Shown piece after piece: positions 25,129 to 34,491 of a DNA stretch of 64,000 bases. This DNA comes from a bacterium (GTDB lineage: Bacteria; SZUA-182; DTGQ01). Location: contig JBFLZW010000010.1 in assembly GCA_040755755.1 (NCBI GenBank), forward strand, positions 99,645 to 163,644, read 5' to 3'. Positions within the stretch are counted from its first letter, which is position 1. The number at the start of each line of letters is the position of its first letter. Below the pieces are notes generated by a model. The model saw only the letters and a list, made by a program, of their open reading frames with translations. It was not told where the DNA came from and searched no databases. The position numbers and the translations under genes are program-made.

Positions 25129-27768
25129 TCACCATACCTCCCCGTTCTGAAACCTGGCTGTAAAGACCTTTGCGGAAAAGTCCGGATCATACTTTGGATT
25201 TTGCTCTCCATTGGGAAGAAATTCTCTACTGCTTATTTCCCTGATATCGGGTATCCCTTCAGGGTTATAGGCAGCAGGTGAAAAGTAGGGTACGGAATCC
25301 GGCACAAAGAGGATAAATTCTCTGCCGGTTGCCTCCGAAAAGGCTTTGGCATTTGCGTAAAGGTGATCGTGTATTATGGACATTTCAAAGCCGTAGCGTG
25401 CAAACTGCAGGCTGGGCCATTTGGGGATTCCCCTCCTGCCGGTCCCGTAGGTGATCTGGAAAAAGGGATCCATACCTTCCGGCCCTGTTGCCAGCGCCAA
25501 GGCAACAGCCACAGCCAGTGAGTCCAGAAAAACTTTCAGGCTCTCGACATGGCGGGCTTCCAGCCCGGTGGTATCGATATTCCAGGCTTTATTGGCATAT
25601 TTCAGCATTCTTGAATAGATGAAGAAATCACTGTGGTGTATCTCACCCTTTCCTGCCAGATGAGAGCCAATGCCGGCTACAGAAAGAAAGCAATCCCATC
25701 CGCCCTCTCTCCCCAGTTCGAGGTCATCGATAACGCCATCTCCATTCTCATCCAGGGACATGAACTCATCGGAGTACCCGGGGTTATAGCCATAGGCTGC
25801 CTGAGTCAGGGCATCGGTTGCCCGCGCATATGCCAGCACCGTAGTCTGCAGATCCCAGAGGGTATTCAACTGGCTGAAATAGAATTCCCGAGTCATGATA
25901 TCTTCGAATTTTCCCTGCTCAATCCTGCCAAGGTGGCCGTCTTTCGATGCCAGACGCGATGGTTTTGAGGCTGCCGTATCCGCTCCCTTCACATAATAGC
26001 ACAGCTTCCCAAGCCCCCTGCCTGCACTGTAGCCGAAGAGCGTGGATCTGGACAGACGCGAATCAACCCCAAGACGGGTAACGATTGACTTGCGGGCCTT
26101 GTTATACCAGGGCACCGGTACACTTCGGAGAAACCGAGTGGGAGCAAGAGAACTTCTCGGCACATTTTTGAACATATACCGGCTGCAGAGCAGATCAAGG
26201 GCCACAGGGTCTTTCGAGGCAAAGATAAGGCCCTCGTCCTGGGCCACACCCGTGCCGCCGCCGGAATGGTCGATGTTTATCGCCTGGATAGAATCAACGA
26301 TGTGCAGTATGCAAGGTACCTGGCTTTTCAAGGCCAGATTGATGTCTACCATCGTGCCGTCAAGCCCGGAATTCGGGGCCCTGGTTATCCGAAGCGGCAT
26401 TCCCTCTTCATTTGCCTCTTCCACGTACCATCTGGCATGATAGACTCCTCCTTTCTTTTCCCCTCCCGGAACACCTCCTTTTATGCCTGACGGGTAAGCA
26501 TGCGGATAGGCATATGCCCAGTCATGAGTGCCTGGATCATGATCATGCCCTGCGCACATCGGCCATCCTCCTATTCCGAGGTTCTTGATTGCATTGGTAA
26601 TGACCGTCAGGGCGTGGACTTTTAAAACCGGACAGTTGATCAAAACACTTCCCGGATAGTTATCCGGGTCGTTCGGATCTCCGATGAGCGCCTTGTGGAT
26701 AATAATTCCTTCCTTATAGTTGTCGCCGCCATCGGGAACAGGCACTGACCGGCCGCGGTCAAAGCGCTCGGCATTATTCAAATCATACACCATGAGCTTG
26801 CCTTTGCGGGTGGCCTCGCCAGGGGTGAGGTGATTTCCCGTAATGCCGTCCAGATAGCCGTTCATCGGGTTATCATGAGAATCGAGAGGCGTTGTCGTTT
26901 CTGCCAGATATTTTCTGATGAAATAGAAAGGCCATCCTGCCCAGTACGTGGTGCCGTCCGGAAGCGGAAATCCGCACCCTTCCATCAGCGCTTCCGGCGG
27001 ACAGTTAACCAGTGCAGAGTGAGAAGGGATCATGGCTCCAGCTTCACCGAGGGCCATCTGATAATAGGCAATGCCCAGTTTTTCGTGGAAAAACCGCATG
27101 AGTGCAGCAATAAATGTCCAATTGGTCGCAGCGACAAGGCCTGTTGTCAAACCCGGCGAACCATCACCGCTCAGGCTGAGAGCTTCGGGATTAACCAGAT
27201 TCGGCTTAAAAAACAGTTTCTTCCCTGAATTGATTTCACCCTTGATTCTATCTTCAAGGTCTTCCTCGCGTAAGACGGGCCAGAGTGCATGGCCCAGGTT
27301 ATCATAGGTGTAATCAATCCGCTGTTTGATCTGCCTCCAGGCTGTATCATCCTTTTCCTGAATATGCTTTTCAAGCAGGGCAGGTATATCGCCATAGGCG
27401 CTGGCCGGGTTGAGCCTTACAGCGCCGATCAGGGAACCCCCGTCACCGGGGCCGTCGATATCGGATCCCTGTCCATACACAATTCCCTTCAGTCCGAATG
27501 TGTTGAGACAGAGACCGATAGTCCCGACTCCCGCGGCTTTCAAGAATTGACGCCTGCTGAATCCGCCCTTTCGACATACTGGTGACGACTCGATCTGCAC
27601 TGCCGGCCTGGTGTATTTTCCCGCCTGTCTGCCCCAACCAGATGTCCTCCGGCAACCCTTCGATTTCGTGCCCGGTTGAGCAGGCAGACGTGATTCGTCC
27701 GGGTGCGGACAAACCGGTATTTCTTCGCTCATCGCTTTCTGTGGATCTTTTTCAGGACCTTTGGCCAC
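25129..27768 (-). CDS. DUF362-type Tat-exported protein with EF-hand motif
   Basis: About 879 residues from a GTG at 27768 that has AGGAGG at 7 bases; ATG 27816 and ATG 27732 are alternatives without good ribosome-binding sites. A twin-arginine signal 'SRRQFLKAAGVGTIGLCL' begins around residue 70. The body contains 'KLFFKPNLVNPEAL', 'GSVLINCPVLKVHALTVIT', 'AIKNLGIGGWPM' and 'GLIFASKDPVALDLLCSRYM', which match the DUF362 pattern of Fe-S-associated proteins. No CxxC ferredoxin motif accompanies it. A later 'DENGDGVIDDLE' is a Ca-binding EF-hand loop. The long N-terminal tail before the Tat motif is unusual. Function unknown; periplasmic. Confidence 0.75.
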   Translation of the reverse strand: MAKGPEKDPQKAMSEEIPVCPHPDESRLPAQPGTKSKGCRRTSGWGRQAGKYTRPAVQIESSPVCRKGGFSRRQFLKAAGVGTIGLCLNTFGLKGIVYGQGSDIDGPGDGGSLIGAVRLNPASAYGDIPALLEKHIQEKDDTAWRQIKQRIDYTYDNLGHALWPVLREEDLEDRIKGEINSGKKLFFKPNLVNPEALSLSGDGSPGLTTGLVAATNWTFIAALMRFFHEKLGIAYYQMALGEAGAMIPSHSALVNCPPEALMEGCGFPLPDGTTYWAGWPFYFIRKYLAETTTPLDSHDNPMNGYLDGITGNHLTPGEATRKGKLMVYDLNNAERFDRGRSVPVPDGGDNYKEGIIIHKALIGDPNDPDNYPGSVLINCPVLKVHALTVITNAIKNLGIGGWPMCAGHDHDPGTHDWAYAYPHAYPSGIKGGVPGGEKKGGVYHARWYVEEANEEGMPLRITRAPNSGLDGTMVDINLALKSQVPCILHIVDSIQAINIDHSGGGTGVAQDEGLIFASKDPVALDLLCSRYMFKNVPRSSLAPTRFLRSVPVPWYNKARKSIVTRLGVDSRLSRSTLFGYSAGRGLGKLCYYVKGADTAASKPSRLASKDGHLGRIEQGKFEDIMTREFYFSQLNTLWDLQTTVLAYARATDALTQAAYGYNPGYSDEFMSLDENGDGVIDDLELGREGGWDCFLSVAGIGSHLAGKGEIHHSDFFIYSRMLKYANKAWNIDTTGLEARHVESLKVFLDSLAVAVALALATGPEGMDPFFQITYGTGRRGIPKWPSLQFARYGFEMSIIHDHLYANAKAFSEATGREFILFVPDSVPYFSPAAYNPEGIPDIREISSREFLPNGEQNPKYDPDFSAKVFTARFQNGEVW

Positions 27769-27964
27769 TTCTTCTACCTCCTTGCGTTTGTTGGAGAAAT
27801 TCTGGCAGATAACCATCCATATGGTGAGTAGCGGGATTGTAACAAAATTTTACCTCATTGTGTAGCAGATCTTACAAAAAATTAGCAGAGTTTTTGCAGA
27901 AAACTCTGTCCAACACTTATGTTTCGGCCCCCGGCTCCTGAATTCTGTCTTCTGTCTTTTCTTT

Positions 27965-28013
27965 ACTGGCCACTGGCCACTGGCCACTGGCCACTGACCA
28001 CTGACCACTGATC
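27965..28013. repeat. Heptanucleotide tandem repeat (ACTGGCC)n
   Basis: Seven consecutive 7-bp units, ACTGGCC drifting to ACTGACC and ACTGATC. Similar short tandem arrays of related wording (GACTCCT, GTCAGTG) occur in other intergenic spots at 30132-30198, 35247-35278 and 40329-40371. Confidence 0.8.
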
Positions 28014-28144
28014 ACCGGCCATTAAACTTATGCGCAAATGGATGATTTTGGAAATATACAAGAGGAACTCCTCGTTAAAGCACTTTTACGGCCATGAACC
28101 GTGTTTGATGTTTTGAAAGTAAGCTTATAAAATATCAACAAATC

Positions 28145-28329
28145 AAACAGGTATCTCTCTACCGGACACTTTTGAGGTAACAACCGCGAATGAACGCGAA
28201 TGAACGCGAACTGAACAAAGAGGACTCGATAATGAAGGCAAATCAAAAGAATTTATTAGCGTCTATTCGTGTGCATTCGCGGTTGATTACAGGAATTGAA
28301 AAAAAAGTGTCCGGTAGCGAAACAGGTAT
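28145..28329. mobile_element. MITE-like element with inverted ends and flanking direct repeats
   Basis: Terminal inverted repeats TACCGGACACTTTT (28160-28173) and its complement (28303-28316), with internal inverted GAATGAACGCGAA-type sequence also pairing across the element. A 10-bp direct repeat AAACAGGTAT flanks it (28145-28154 and 28320-28329). Another end-like copy, TACCGGACACTTT, is at 33913. No transposase inside. Confidence 0.6.
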
Positions 28330-28379
28330 AATATTTGCAATTACGATTCTCCCAAATGGATGGAGAAAGGATTGTATCG

Positions 28380-30086
28380 ATGAGAGCCAAATATGGAGCC
28401 CACTGCTCCCGCCTGCTGATATGCCTGATCCTGGTCCTGATCACGGTCCTGACCTGTTTCTGCCTGGTTTTTGACGGACGGGGGGAAGCCTTTATTTTCG
28501 ATGACTTTGAATATTGGGATTCCCCCTTTGATCACGGATGGCAAAGCTCAGATTATGCTTACCCGGTCATGGGATATGGGGCAGGGTATGGCCAAATTTC
28601 CACCCGGCTTGATCCGGCTGAAGGGAGCAGGGTCCTGACGGTGCATTGCCTGCCTTCCGTTTTCAACGGATTGCAGCCATATTGCCTGGCAAATTATAAC
28701 CTGCCGGACCCTGAGGCCGGTACAGCGCCAAGGATGGCCGGTTTCAGTTACAAGATGAAGGCCCCTGTCAGCTTTGAAAGCTTTACTCAACTGAGGTGCT
28801 TTCTGCTGGTCAGGACGCGGGAGAGCGGATCGCTCTGGTTATGTTATCTTCCGGTTGAGGGAGAGATGGTGCAGGATTTGGGGAATTTTTCCCCTGATAT
28901 CCCTCCGCCCCCGGAGATTTCCGCATCCGGCCCCATTCGCTGCCTCGGTTATCCTGCCGGACGGGAGATTCAGGATTCCACCTGGCATTGTCTGGTCCGC
29001 AACCTGCAGGAAGACCTTGATCAGGCCGTTCAGGAGGGTCTTTTACCTTCGCCGCAGAGTCTTGAGGGCATCTATGGGATTGTTTTTTCCGGAAACGAAT
29101 ACTCTCTTGACGAAATCACCTTTTCCGATGACCTGTCGCGCTACGAGAATCATCACCCTTTTATCTGGAATCCGGGACCACAGTTTGCCACCCTGTTCGA
29201 GCCCTTTGAGTTGATTCTCTATGCCTCTGACCCTGAGAACAGGAAACTTGCCTTCCATATTCAGGTCAATGGATGGGGGATTCAGGGACTTCCTGCTGAT
29301 GAAGGGTTTTCTCTCCGGGAACTGGATCCTCACGATTATCCGGACGACCCATATCTTGCCAGCGACCCGTCTCTTCAGAGGGCACTGATAAGCTTTACCG
29401 CCCAATATTTCGAGGACCTGCTGGTGACAGTCATGGTATCTGACGGATACACCAATGATATCACCATGTTTCCTCTGTCAGTGGTCAATTACCCTGTGCA
29501 GAATTATCCTCCCCTCATTCAGCGATCCGGAATGCGCTCCCGGTTTGTAGCCTATGTAGGAGAGCCTTTCGTGCATCAGGTCAGGGTGTTCGATAAAGAT
29601 TATGATCAGCTTACCTATTCTGCGACCATCGACGGTCTGCCCGCCTATCAATTCGGCCCCTGGCAGGAAGCCCTTATCGATCCCCACACCGGTCTGATTC
29701 GATTTACCCCCCAGTTTGAGGGTTTTTTCGAGCTGGCGGTAACTGTTCGGGACGAAAAAGGGGCTACCGGTCAGACTGTCTGGGATCTGACCATAGTCAA
29801 CCGGGGTACCTGGCTCAATCACCCGCCGGTACGGGTGGTAAATGTCCCCAGCCCGCAAATGGTCCGCGCCGGAGAGCTGTATACTGTGGCTACCGGCTTT
29901 GTCGATCCTGATGGCGAAGACCTGTATTACAGCACCAATATCGGAACCATGACCCCGGACGGAACTTATTCCTTCCTGACCTACTTTCCCGGTCAGTATT
30001 GGGTAAGCATTGTTGCCTACGATGTTCACGGAGCCCGCAGCTACCTCGATTTTCTCCTCGATGTGCAGCCCTGGTGGGGATATTGA
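28380..30086 (+). CDS. Secreted protein with cadherin/Ig-like repeats
   Basis: 568 residues from ATG 28380, which has GGAGAAAGG upstream. Signal peptide 'LLICLILVLITVLTCFCLVF', then an N-terminal beta-rich region ('FIFDDFEYWDSPFDHGWQ') that resembles a carbohydrate-binding jelly-roll start, followed by at least three Ig/cadherin-like modules: 'NPGPQFATLFEPFELILY', 'YVGEPFVHQVRVFDKDYDQL' and 'VRAGELYTVATGFVDPDGED'. These resemble putative Ig domains of large surface proteins. No catalytic motif, sorting signal or PEP-CTERM was seen. Probably extracellular. It converges with the cytochrome gene 116 bp downstream. Confidence 0.7.
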   Translation: MRAKYGAHCSRLLICLILVLITVLTCFCLVFDGRGEAFIFDDFEYWDSPFDHGWQSSDYAYPVMGYGAGYGQISTRLDPAEGSRVLTVHCLPSVFNGLQPYCLANYNLPDPEAGTAPRMAGFSYKMKAPVSFESFTQLRCFLLVRTRESGSLWLCYLPVEGEMVQDLGNFSPDIPPPPEISASGPIRCLGYPAGREIQDSTWHCLVRNLQEDLDQAVQEGLLPSPQSLEGIYGIVFSGNEYSLDEITFSDDLSRYENHHPFIWNPGPQFATLFEPFELILYASDPENRKLAFHIQVNGWGIQGLPADEGFSLRELDPHDYPDDPYLASDPSLQRALISFTAQYFEDLLVTVMVSDGYTNDITMFPLSVVNYPVQNYPPLIQRSGMRSRFVAYVGEPFVHQVRVFDKDYDQLTYSATIDGLPAYQFGPWQEALIDPHTGLIRFTPQFEGFFELAVTVRDEKGATGQTVWDLTIVNRGTWLNHPPVRVVNVPSPQMVRAGELYTVATGFVDPDGEDLYYSTNIGTMTPDGTYSFLTYFPGQYWVSIVAYDVHGARSYLDFLLDVQPWWGY

Positions 30087-30131
30087 TAAATGAGAAATTG
30101 AGGGGAGCCAGAATAAAGGTTGTCTTTTCTT

Positions 30132-30198
<67 letters not shown>

Positions 30199-30202
30199 TC
30201 CC

Positions 30203-31906
30203 TTACAGTGTCACCATGTGTGGTGAGACAGAGGAGGAATGGCATGCCTGGCAGTCAGGGCCCATCCAGGACAGCCCGGCCTGAGTGGTATGGCAGAGCG
30301 TGCAGTTGTTATAGCCAAGGGGTAGAGCACTTTCGGTATGGGTAGCTGCATGGCAGTTGATGCACCATATCCCGCCATGACCTGCGGAACTCATGAAAAT
30401 TGCAGGCAGGTTTTCTGAATGCAACGGGTCGTGACAATCGGCACAATGGGGCATGCCAAGCTGTCCGGGAATCAGCATCTGGTGGTTTTCCGCATCCAGT
30501 AAACTTCCATGACAATCCACACACCACAAGCCAACCTGGCCATGCACACCGGTCAGACAGCCGGTTGGATGGCACTGGTAGCAGTTGTCAATGGCAATGC
30601 CGGCCCGGTAGGCATGAATATGGACTACATTGCCCAGGTTATGGCAAATGCTGCACCTGCCCCAGGTGTCAGAGACAGCAATATGGCCTGGCGGTGCAGG
30701 ATGGCAGAAATCGCAGGAAGTGTTTCTGCGGTGAGCCACGGTGGTAACTGAAGCAGCATCCACCCAGGCCGTGACCAGGTAATCGGCGGACCCAGCCCCT
30801 TCGGCCAGACCCTCGTAGAGTTGCAGATCGGATCGAAAGAGAACCATATTGCCTGTCTGTCCGGTTGTCTGGACCGTGAAGGCAGGAGCGACCGGGAGGA
30901 GAAATCCATCCTGGTCAAGAGTCTGCGCCCGGATCGGGAGGTTTTTATCCCAGATGCCAAGTTGAAAACCCGCATTGAGCCAGCTCAAGGGGTCCCAGCA
31001 GTACATTCCGCGCGTTGGATTGGCCATGACCAGTGAAGCAACCGAAGATGCTCTGCGTCCGACAGCAGGCAGAGTGAATGGTTTGCCATTCAGATACGTG
31101 GATGGCGAAAACTGAGAATTAATGAAAAAAGGAGTAAATGGAAATAAGGCCAGGTTGTAGAAGCCTGAATAGCCGCAAGAGGAAGAGGGCGAAAAAGAGG
31201 CGGCCTGGCTGGGAATATAAAAATTCGGGGACCCGCCGGAGGCCAGCCTTGAATCCGGAATATAGTAGCCGGTGTTCGAGATAAAATAGCTACTGCCGGG
31301 AATATTGTAATAACCGGAGCTGTACCCTGTGCTTGAGGCATAGCTGTTGTTCGGGAAATAGTAGCTGCCGCTGGTGAAGTTGTAACTGAGGTAGGGGAGG
31401 GGAGTAGCCGGGCTCATCGACGGGTAATAGTACTCACTGGTAGAGCTCATGCGATTCAACAATCCGGCTGAGCTTGAGGATGTCACATCCGGCAGCCGGG
31501 CAGGTGGATAGTAATAGGACGGGTTGGCCGGAAAGGCGCTCTGGGTCTGCGGGAAGTAGTAAGCAGAAGTCAGATTTCCAGCGGTGCCGGAGGAGGAAGG
31601 CGCATAGGTGTTATAAATGTAATAGGTATTGCTCTTCGCATAATAATAACTATTGTTGGCGTTATAGGCACTATAGGCATTATTATAGATATTATTATAG
31701 GTATTATAGGCATTATGAGCAGCATTGGCGTTAGCGTTATGAGCGTTATCGGGAATATAATATTGAGTGTTGGTTTGGGCAATAACGGCCGGGAGGGAAA
31801 AAAAGGCGATGAATGCGGTTAACGCGAGCAGGTAGTTTATTCTTTCGGGTTGATAAACCCTCATCATTCGAAGGCAATATAGAATGCCAAAAGGTTTCCT
31901 GCTCAT
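30203..31906 (-). CDS. Secreted octahaem c-type cytochrome with Tyr/Asn-rich N-terminal region
   Basis: 567 residues. A signal peptide (LLALTAFIAFFSLPAVIA, cleaved near AQTNT) is followed by about 210 residues of Tyr, Asn, Ser, Ala and Pro with recurring YYIP, YYFP and NAYN units. A middle region of about 130 residues has no recognised domain. The C-terminal 170 residues hold eight CxxCH haem motifs: CDFCH, CSICH, CYQCH, CVDCH, CADCH, CINCH, CTLCH and CQACH. The haem half suggests periplasmic or extracellular electron transfer; the aromatic low-complexity half could assemble or anchor it. Plus-strand DNA at 31610-31760 shows the repeat expansion (ATTATAGG-type units). ATG 31906 follows a G-rich AAGGGGGCGGA. 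Confidence 0.85.
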   Translation of the reverse strand: MSRKPFGILYCLRMMRVYQPERINYLLALTAFIAFFSLPAVIAQTNTQYYIPDNAHNANANAAHNAYNTYNNIYNNAYSAYNANNSYYYAKSNTYYIYNTYAPSSSGTAGNLTSAYYFPQTQSAFPANPSYYYPPARLPDVTSSSSAGLLNRMSSTSEYYYPSMSPATPLPYLSYNFTSGSYYFPNNSYASSTGYSSGYYNIPGSSYFISNTGYYIPDSRLASGGSPNFYIPSQAASFSPSSSCGYSGFYNLALFPFTPFFINSQFSPSTYLNGKPFTLPAVGRRASSVASLVMANPTRGMYCWDPLSWLNAGFQLGIWDKNLPIRAQTLDQDGFLLPVAPAFTVQTTGQTGNMVLFRSDLQLYEGLAEGAGSADYLVTAWVDAASVTTVAHRRNTSCDFCHPAPPGHIAVSDTWGRCSICHNLGNVVHIHAYRAGIAIDNCYQCHPTGCLTGVHGQVGLWCVDCHGSLLDAENHQMLIPGQLGMPHCADCHDPLHSENLPAIFMSSAGHGGIWCINCHAATHTESALPLGYNNCTLCHTTQAGLSWMGPDCQACHSSSVSPHMVTL

Positions 31907-32659
31907 TCCGCCCCCTTGCCGGTTGATGCGTGTTGCCGGATATCTCTCTCATGTTCTGACAACTCGATCCGGGTCGTCTGAAGGTACTCACGCTAACCTT
32001 AAACCCACAACCTCAAACTCACAGGAACCCTTATCGATATCCAGGGAATGCATGACCCCGTGGCCTATCTTATCGAAAATTCAACTAATACAATAAGAAT
32101 TAGCATTTTTTGTGCCAATGAGCGGGGAGGAGCCCTTACGGGATGTCCTGCGCATGCAAGGCCCCCTTTAATACCCCTGATGTCCCGCTGCCGGAGCCCT
32201 TCTGCCTCTGGTTTGCTGCCCCAGGGCGCATGCTGCAAACTGGATCGGAAGAGATGGGGAGAGGCTGTGTAAAGAAGATGAAAAATCGTAAAATTTATGC
32301 CATGACAGGACATGGACTGCCTGTGTGTGATATAATAGGCTGACTTTTCCGGCTCTCCCCAAAAAATATACCAGCAATTCACTATTACCAGAGGCAATCC
32401 GGCAAGATAATATTGTCAAGATAAATTTTATTGAGTAATTAACTTGACTGATATTCCGCCTAATAGAGTATATTAAGGAAGGTGAGCATCAGCGGTTTTT
32501 CCAGAGGTTGAATAAGGACCAGACTGACTATCCTCTTCGTTTTACTTCCTGTTTATCACTGCTCATAGTACAAGACAAGCTCATAAGCAGTGCTCCAGAC
32601 ACGCTTCGTATAATATGTCCTGACTGACATGATTGGGTCATCGTACAAGAGAGGGACTT
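31907..32659. other. Long intergenic region, no gene recognised
   Basis: 753 bp between the divergent cytochrome and octapeptide-repeat genes. Open frames present here are short and not protein-like. A possible promoter for the plus strand is TTGACT (32444-32449) with TATATT (32469-32474), spacing 19. Nothing else supported. Confidence 0.45.
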
Positions 32660-33580
32660 ATGTGTGAATTTTTCAGTGCAATACTTACCAAAGATAGTGT
32701 TATTTACAACGCCAACACCGATAGTCACGAAGATTTGCTCGAGAAATCAGGATTAAAAGATACTGACCGGGAACCGGACTTTGTCAGGGTTGAATTATTA
32801 CCCAGGGATAAAGACATTTTCAACCAAAAATCCACGAACTGGTACTTGAAGACGGACCAGGACATTTTTCCTGCATGGTTCAATAGAAAAGAAGCAGAAA
32901 AAAGAACCAAAGAAGCACTCGCCACGGTATGGCAGGAGAGATTCATTGTCGATAATCTTGAGTGGCAGATCAGAAGAGATCAGCGGCTGTTCGTTAACAA
33001 CTCGAAGGTCAAGGTTTTCGACAGCAGAGAGAAGACCTCTTCACGGCTGCCGATCAGACTCTTGAGGTTTCCTGCAACACTCGCTGCCTTAACTACGGCG
33101 TTCCCGCAATCTCTGCCGCTCCTTCCTTATATGTACAGGAACAGCAGCATATTTTCCGGCAACTCTTTCGCCATATTATACGGTAATTCATCAGGGCTGT
33201 TTTGCAGCAACGCATCGGGCGAGCTCCACGACAATTCATCCGTCGTACTGTGCGATAACTCCCTGGCTATATTATATGATAATTCAAAAGCCGTACTTTT
33301 CGACAACTCGTCAGCCGTGATACTCAGCAAAAATGCCCAGGTAGAAGATAACAGCAACGGCAGCGCTTATATTAAAGATTTGACCGAAGACCCGAACTGG
33401 ACGGAGAATTTAAGCTGGAACCTGGACCCAAAGGGAGTGCAGAGAATTGCCTATCGATTAAGCATGATCCTTCGTGAACAGGAGAGGCAAGCGAGGGATA
33501 CCATCAATTATTATGAAAGCCAGTTGTGTGATGAACGCAGAATTCTCGCTTACTATGAAAAGCAGATCAATCAGAGATAG
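32660..33580 (+). CDS. Hypothetical protein with octapeptide repeats
   Basis: 306 residues from ATG 32660, preceded by GAGAGGG. The N-terminus starts MCEFFSAILTKDSVIYN. The centre (about residues 160-240) consists of eight-residue units centred on an Asn-Ser pair: GNSFAILY, GNSSGLFC, DNSSVVLC, DNSLAILY, DNSKAVLF, DNSSAVIL. Such short-period repeats usually build a narrow beta-solenoid. The C-terminal part (DPNWTENLSWNLDPKGVQRI, then a charged helix) is not a known domain to me. Similar Asn-Ser repeat proteins occur in phage-derived and metagenomic sequences, from memory only. No signal peptide. Function unknown. Confidence 0.65.
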   Translation: MCEFFSAILTKDSVIYNANTDSHEDLLEKSGLKDTDREPDFVRVELLPRDKDIFNQKSTNWYLKTDQDIFPAWFNRKEAEKRTKEALATVWQERFIVDNLEWQIRRDQRLFVNNSKVKVFDSREKTSSRLPIRLLRFPATLAALTTAFPQSLPLLPYMYRNSSIFSGNSFAILYGNSSGLFCSNASGELHDNSSVVLCDNSLAILYDNSKAVLFDNSSAVILSKNAQVEDNSNGSAYIKDLTEDPNWTENLSWNLDPKGVQRIAYRLSMILREQERQARDTINYYESQLCDERRILAYYEKQINQR

Positions 33581-33782
33581 GCTTAAAAAGTATATGAAGA
33601 AAAGTATATGAGGAATAGATAATACTCATCATCATCGGGCATGCACAGCTTTGCATGCTGAAACGGCATAGTGAAGGGCACTGCTCACCCATGGTGGCCG
33701 GGCAGAGGAAACCTGAATCAATCTTTTTTCCCCCCAAAAAAGTGAAATTTCAGTGTTACTTAATAAGGTTTGCTATTTCACC

Positions 33783-33812
33783 TTGACAAGCTAACTCACC
33801 TTAGATTACTAT
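33783..33812 (+). promoter_or_regulatory. Candidate sigma-70 promoter
   Basis: TTGACA (33783-33788), an 18-bp spacer and TACTAT (33807-33812) in an AT-rich stretch upstream of the response regulator. The distance to its ATG is about 255 bp, so a long leader or a different target is possible. Confidence 0.35.
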
Positions 33813-33912
33813 TAAATATAATATGTTTCTATCATGAAGTAATTTATATATCATTCTACTTCGTATTCTACACTCTACTATCTTGGATGAGCATTTAATA
33901 TATTTTACTCAC

Positions 33913-33979
33913 TACCGGACACTTTCAAGGGAAAAATAAAGGCGTTCCCATCGTCATTCCCGCCTGCGCGGGAATGACG
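33913..33979. repeat. Solo MITE end and palindromic CGTCATTCCCGC repeat
   Basis: 33913-33925 repeats the end sequence of the element at 28160. 33952-33979 is a perfect 12-bp inverted repeat (CGTCATTCCCGC with its complement, 4-base loop), of the type widely dispersed in bacterial intergenic DNA. The remainder of 33581-34068 holds a GCATGC hairpin at about 33640 and no gene. Confidence 0.7.
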
Positions 33980-34068
33980 CGGTGTGACGCAGAGGTAGGG
34001 AATCAGGCTGTAACAATCTGGTAATGCTCCCTCTTGATTCATGATGGGGGAGAATAGAGAACAGAGCA

Positions 34069-34470
34069 ATGTCCATACAGAAGTTCCATGGTAAGGGTGA
34101 GAAGATCCTCATTGTTGAGGATGAAGAGGATATTCTCAAACTCACGGCAGCACTGCTTCGGAAAAACAACTATTCTGTGAGCGAGGCATCAAGCGTACAA
34201 GAGGCACTGGACATTTTCAGGCAAAAAAAAGGGGAATTCAGCCTGATATTAAGCGACTACAGGTTGCCTGATCAGACTGGCCTTGATTTGATTAATCAGC
34301 TTCTCTTATATCGCCCGGAATTGCAGATTCTCCTGGTTAGTGGCTATGCTATTCCAAAGTCACAATGGGCCGTTATCCGGGAGAAAGGATACCGGTTTCT
34401 TCAAAAGCCGTATACGCTGTCCGATCTGCTTCAAACTGTGAGAGAGATGATCGAGCCAGGAGATCAATAA
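34069..34470 (+). CDS. Single-domain response regulator
   Basis: 133 residues, a CheY-like receiver only. The acidic pair is in ILIVEDEEDI, the phosphoacceptor Asp63 in LILSDYRLPDQTG, a Ser at 91 in the switch position (LLVSGYA) and Lys113 in LQKPY. There is no output domain, so it acts through a partner protein or as a phosphorelay intermediate. No histidine kinase is nearby. It converges with the isomerase gene (21-bp gap). Confidence 0.88.
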   Translation: MSIQKFHGKGEKILIVEDEEDILKLTAALLRKNNYSVSEASSVQEALDIFRQKKGEFSLILSDYRLPDQTGLDLINQLLLYRPELQILLVSGYAIPKSQWAVIREKGYRFLQKPYTLSDLLQTVREMIEPGDQ

Positions 34471-34491
34471 AACGCTCTTTTGTGCCCGGCC

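Larger units (their letters stand above)
27769..28379. other. Intergenic region with tandem repeat and MITE-like element
   Basis: Between divergent genes. AT-rich at 27830-27900, then a 7-bp tandem repeat, then a MITE-like element described separately. No gene is supported. Confidence 0.6.

Noticed and set aside
28190..28474. Short frame beginning MNANERELNKEDSIM
   Set aside because: Lies across the MITE-like element's inverted repeats and into the next gene; repeat-derived.
31474..31734. Plus-strand frame rich in Tyr/Arg/His (RHYYRYYYRYYRH)
   Set aside because: Antisense reading of the Tyr/Asn repeat DNA of the cytochrome gene, which has a signal peptide and haem motifs on the minus strand.
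33590..33730. c-di-GMP or cobalamin riboswitch before the response regulator
   Set aside because: Looked for the conserved core sequences of both and did not find them.
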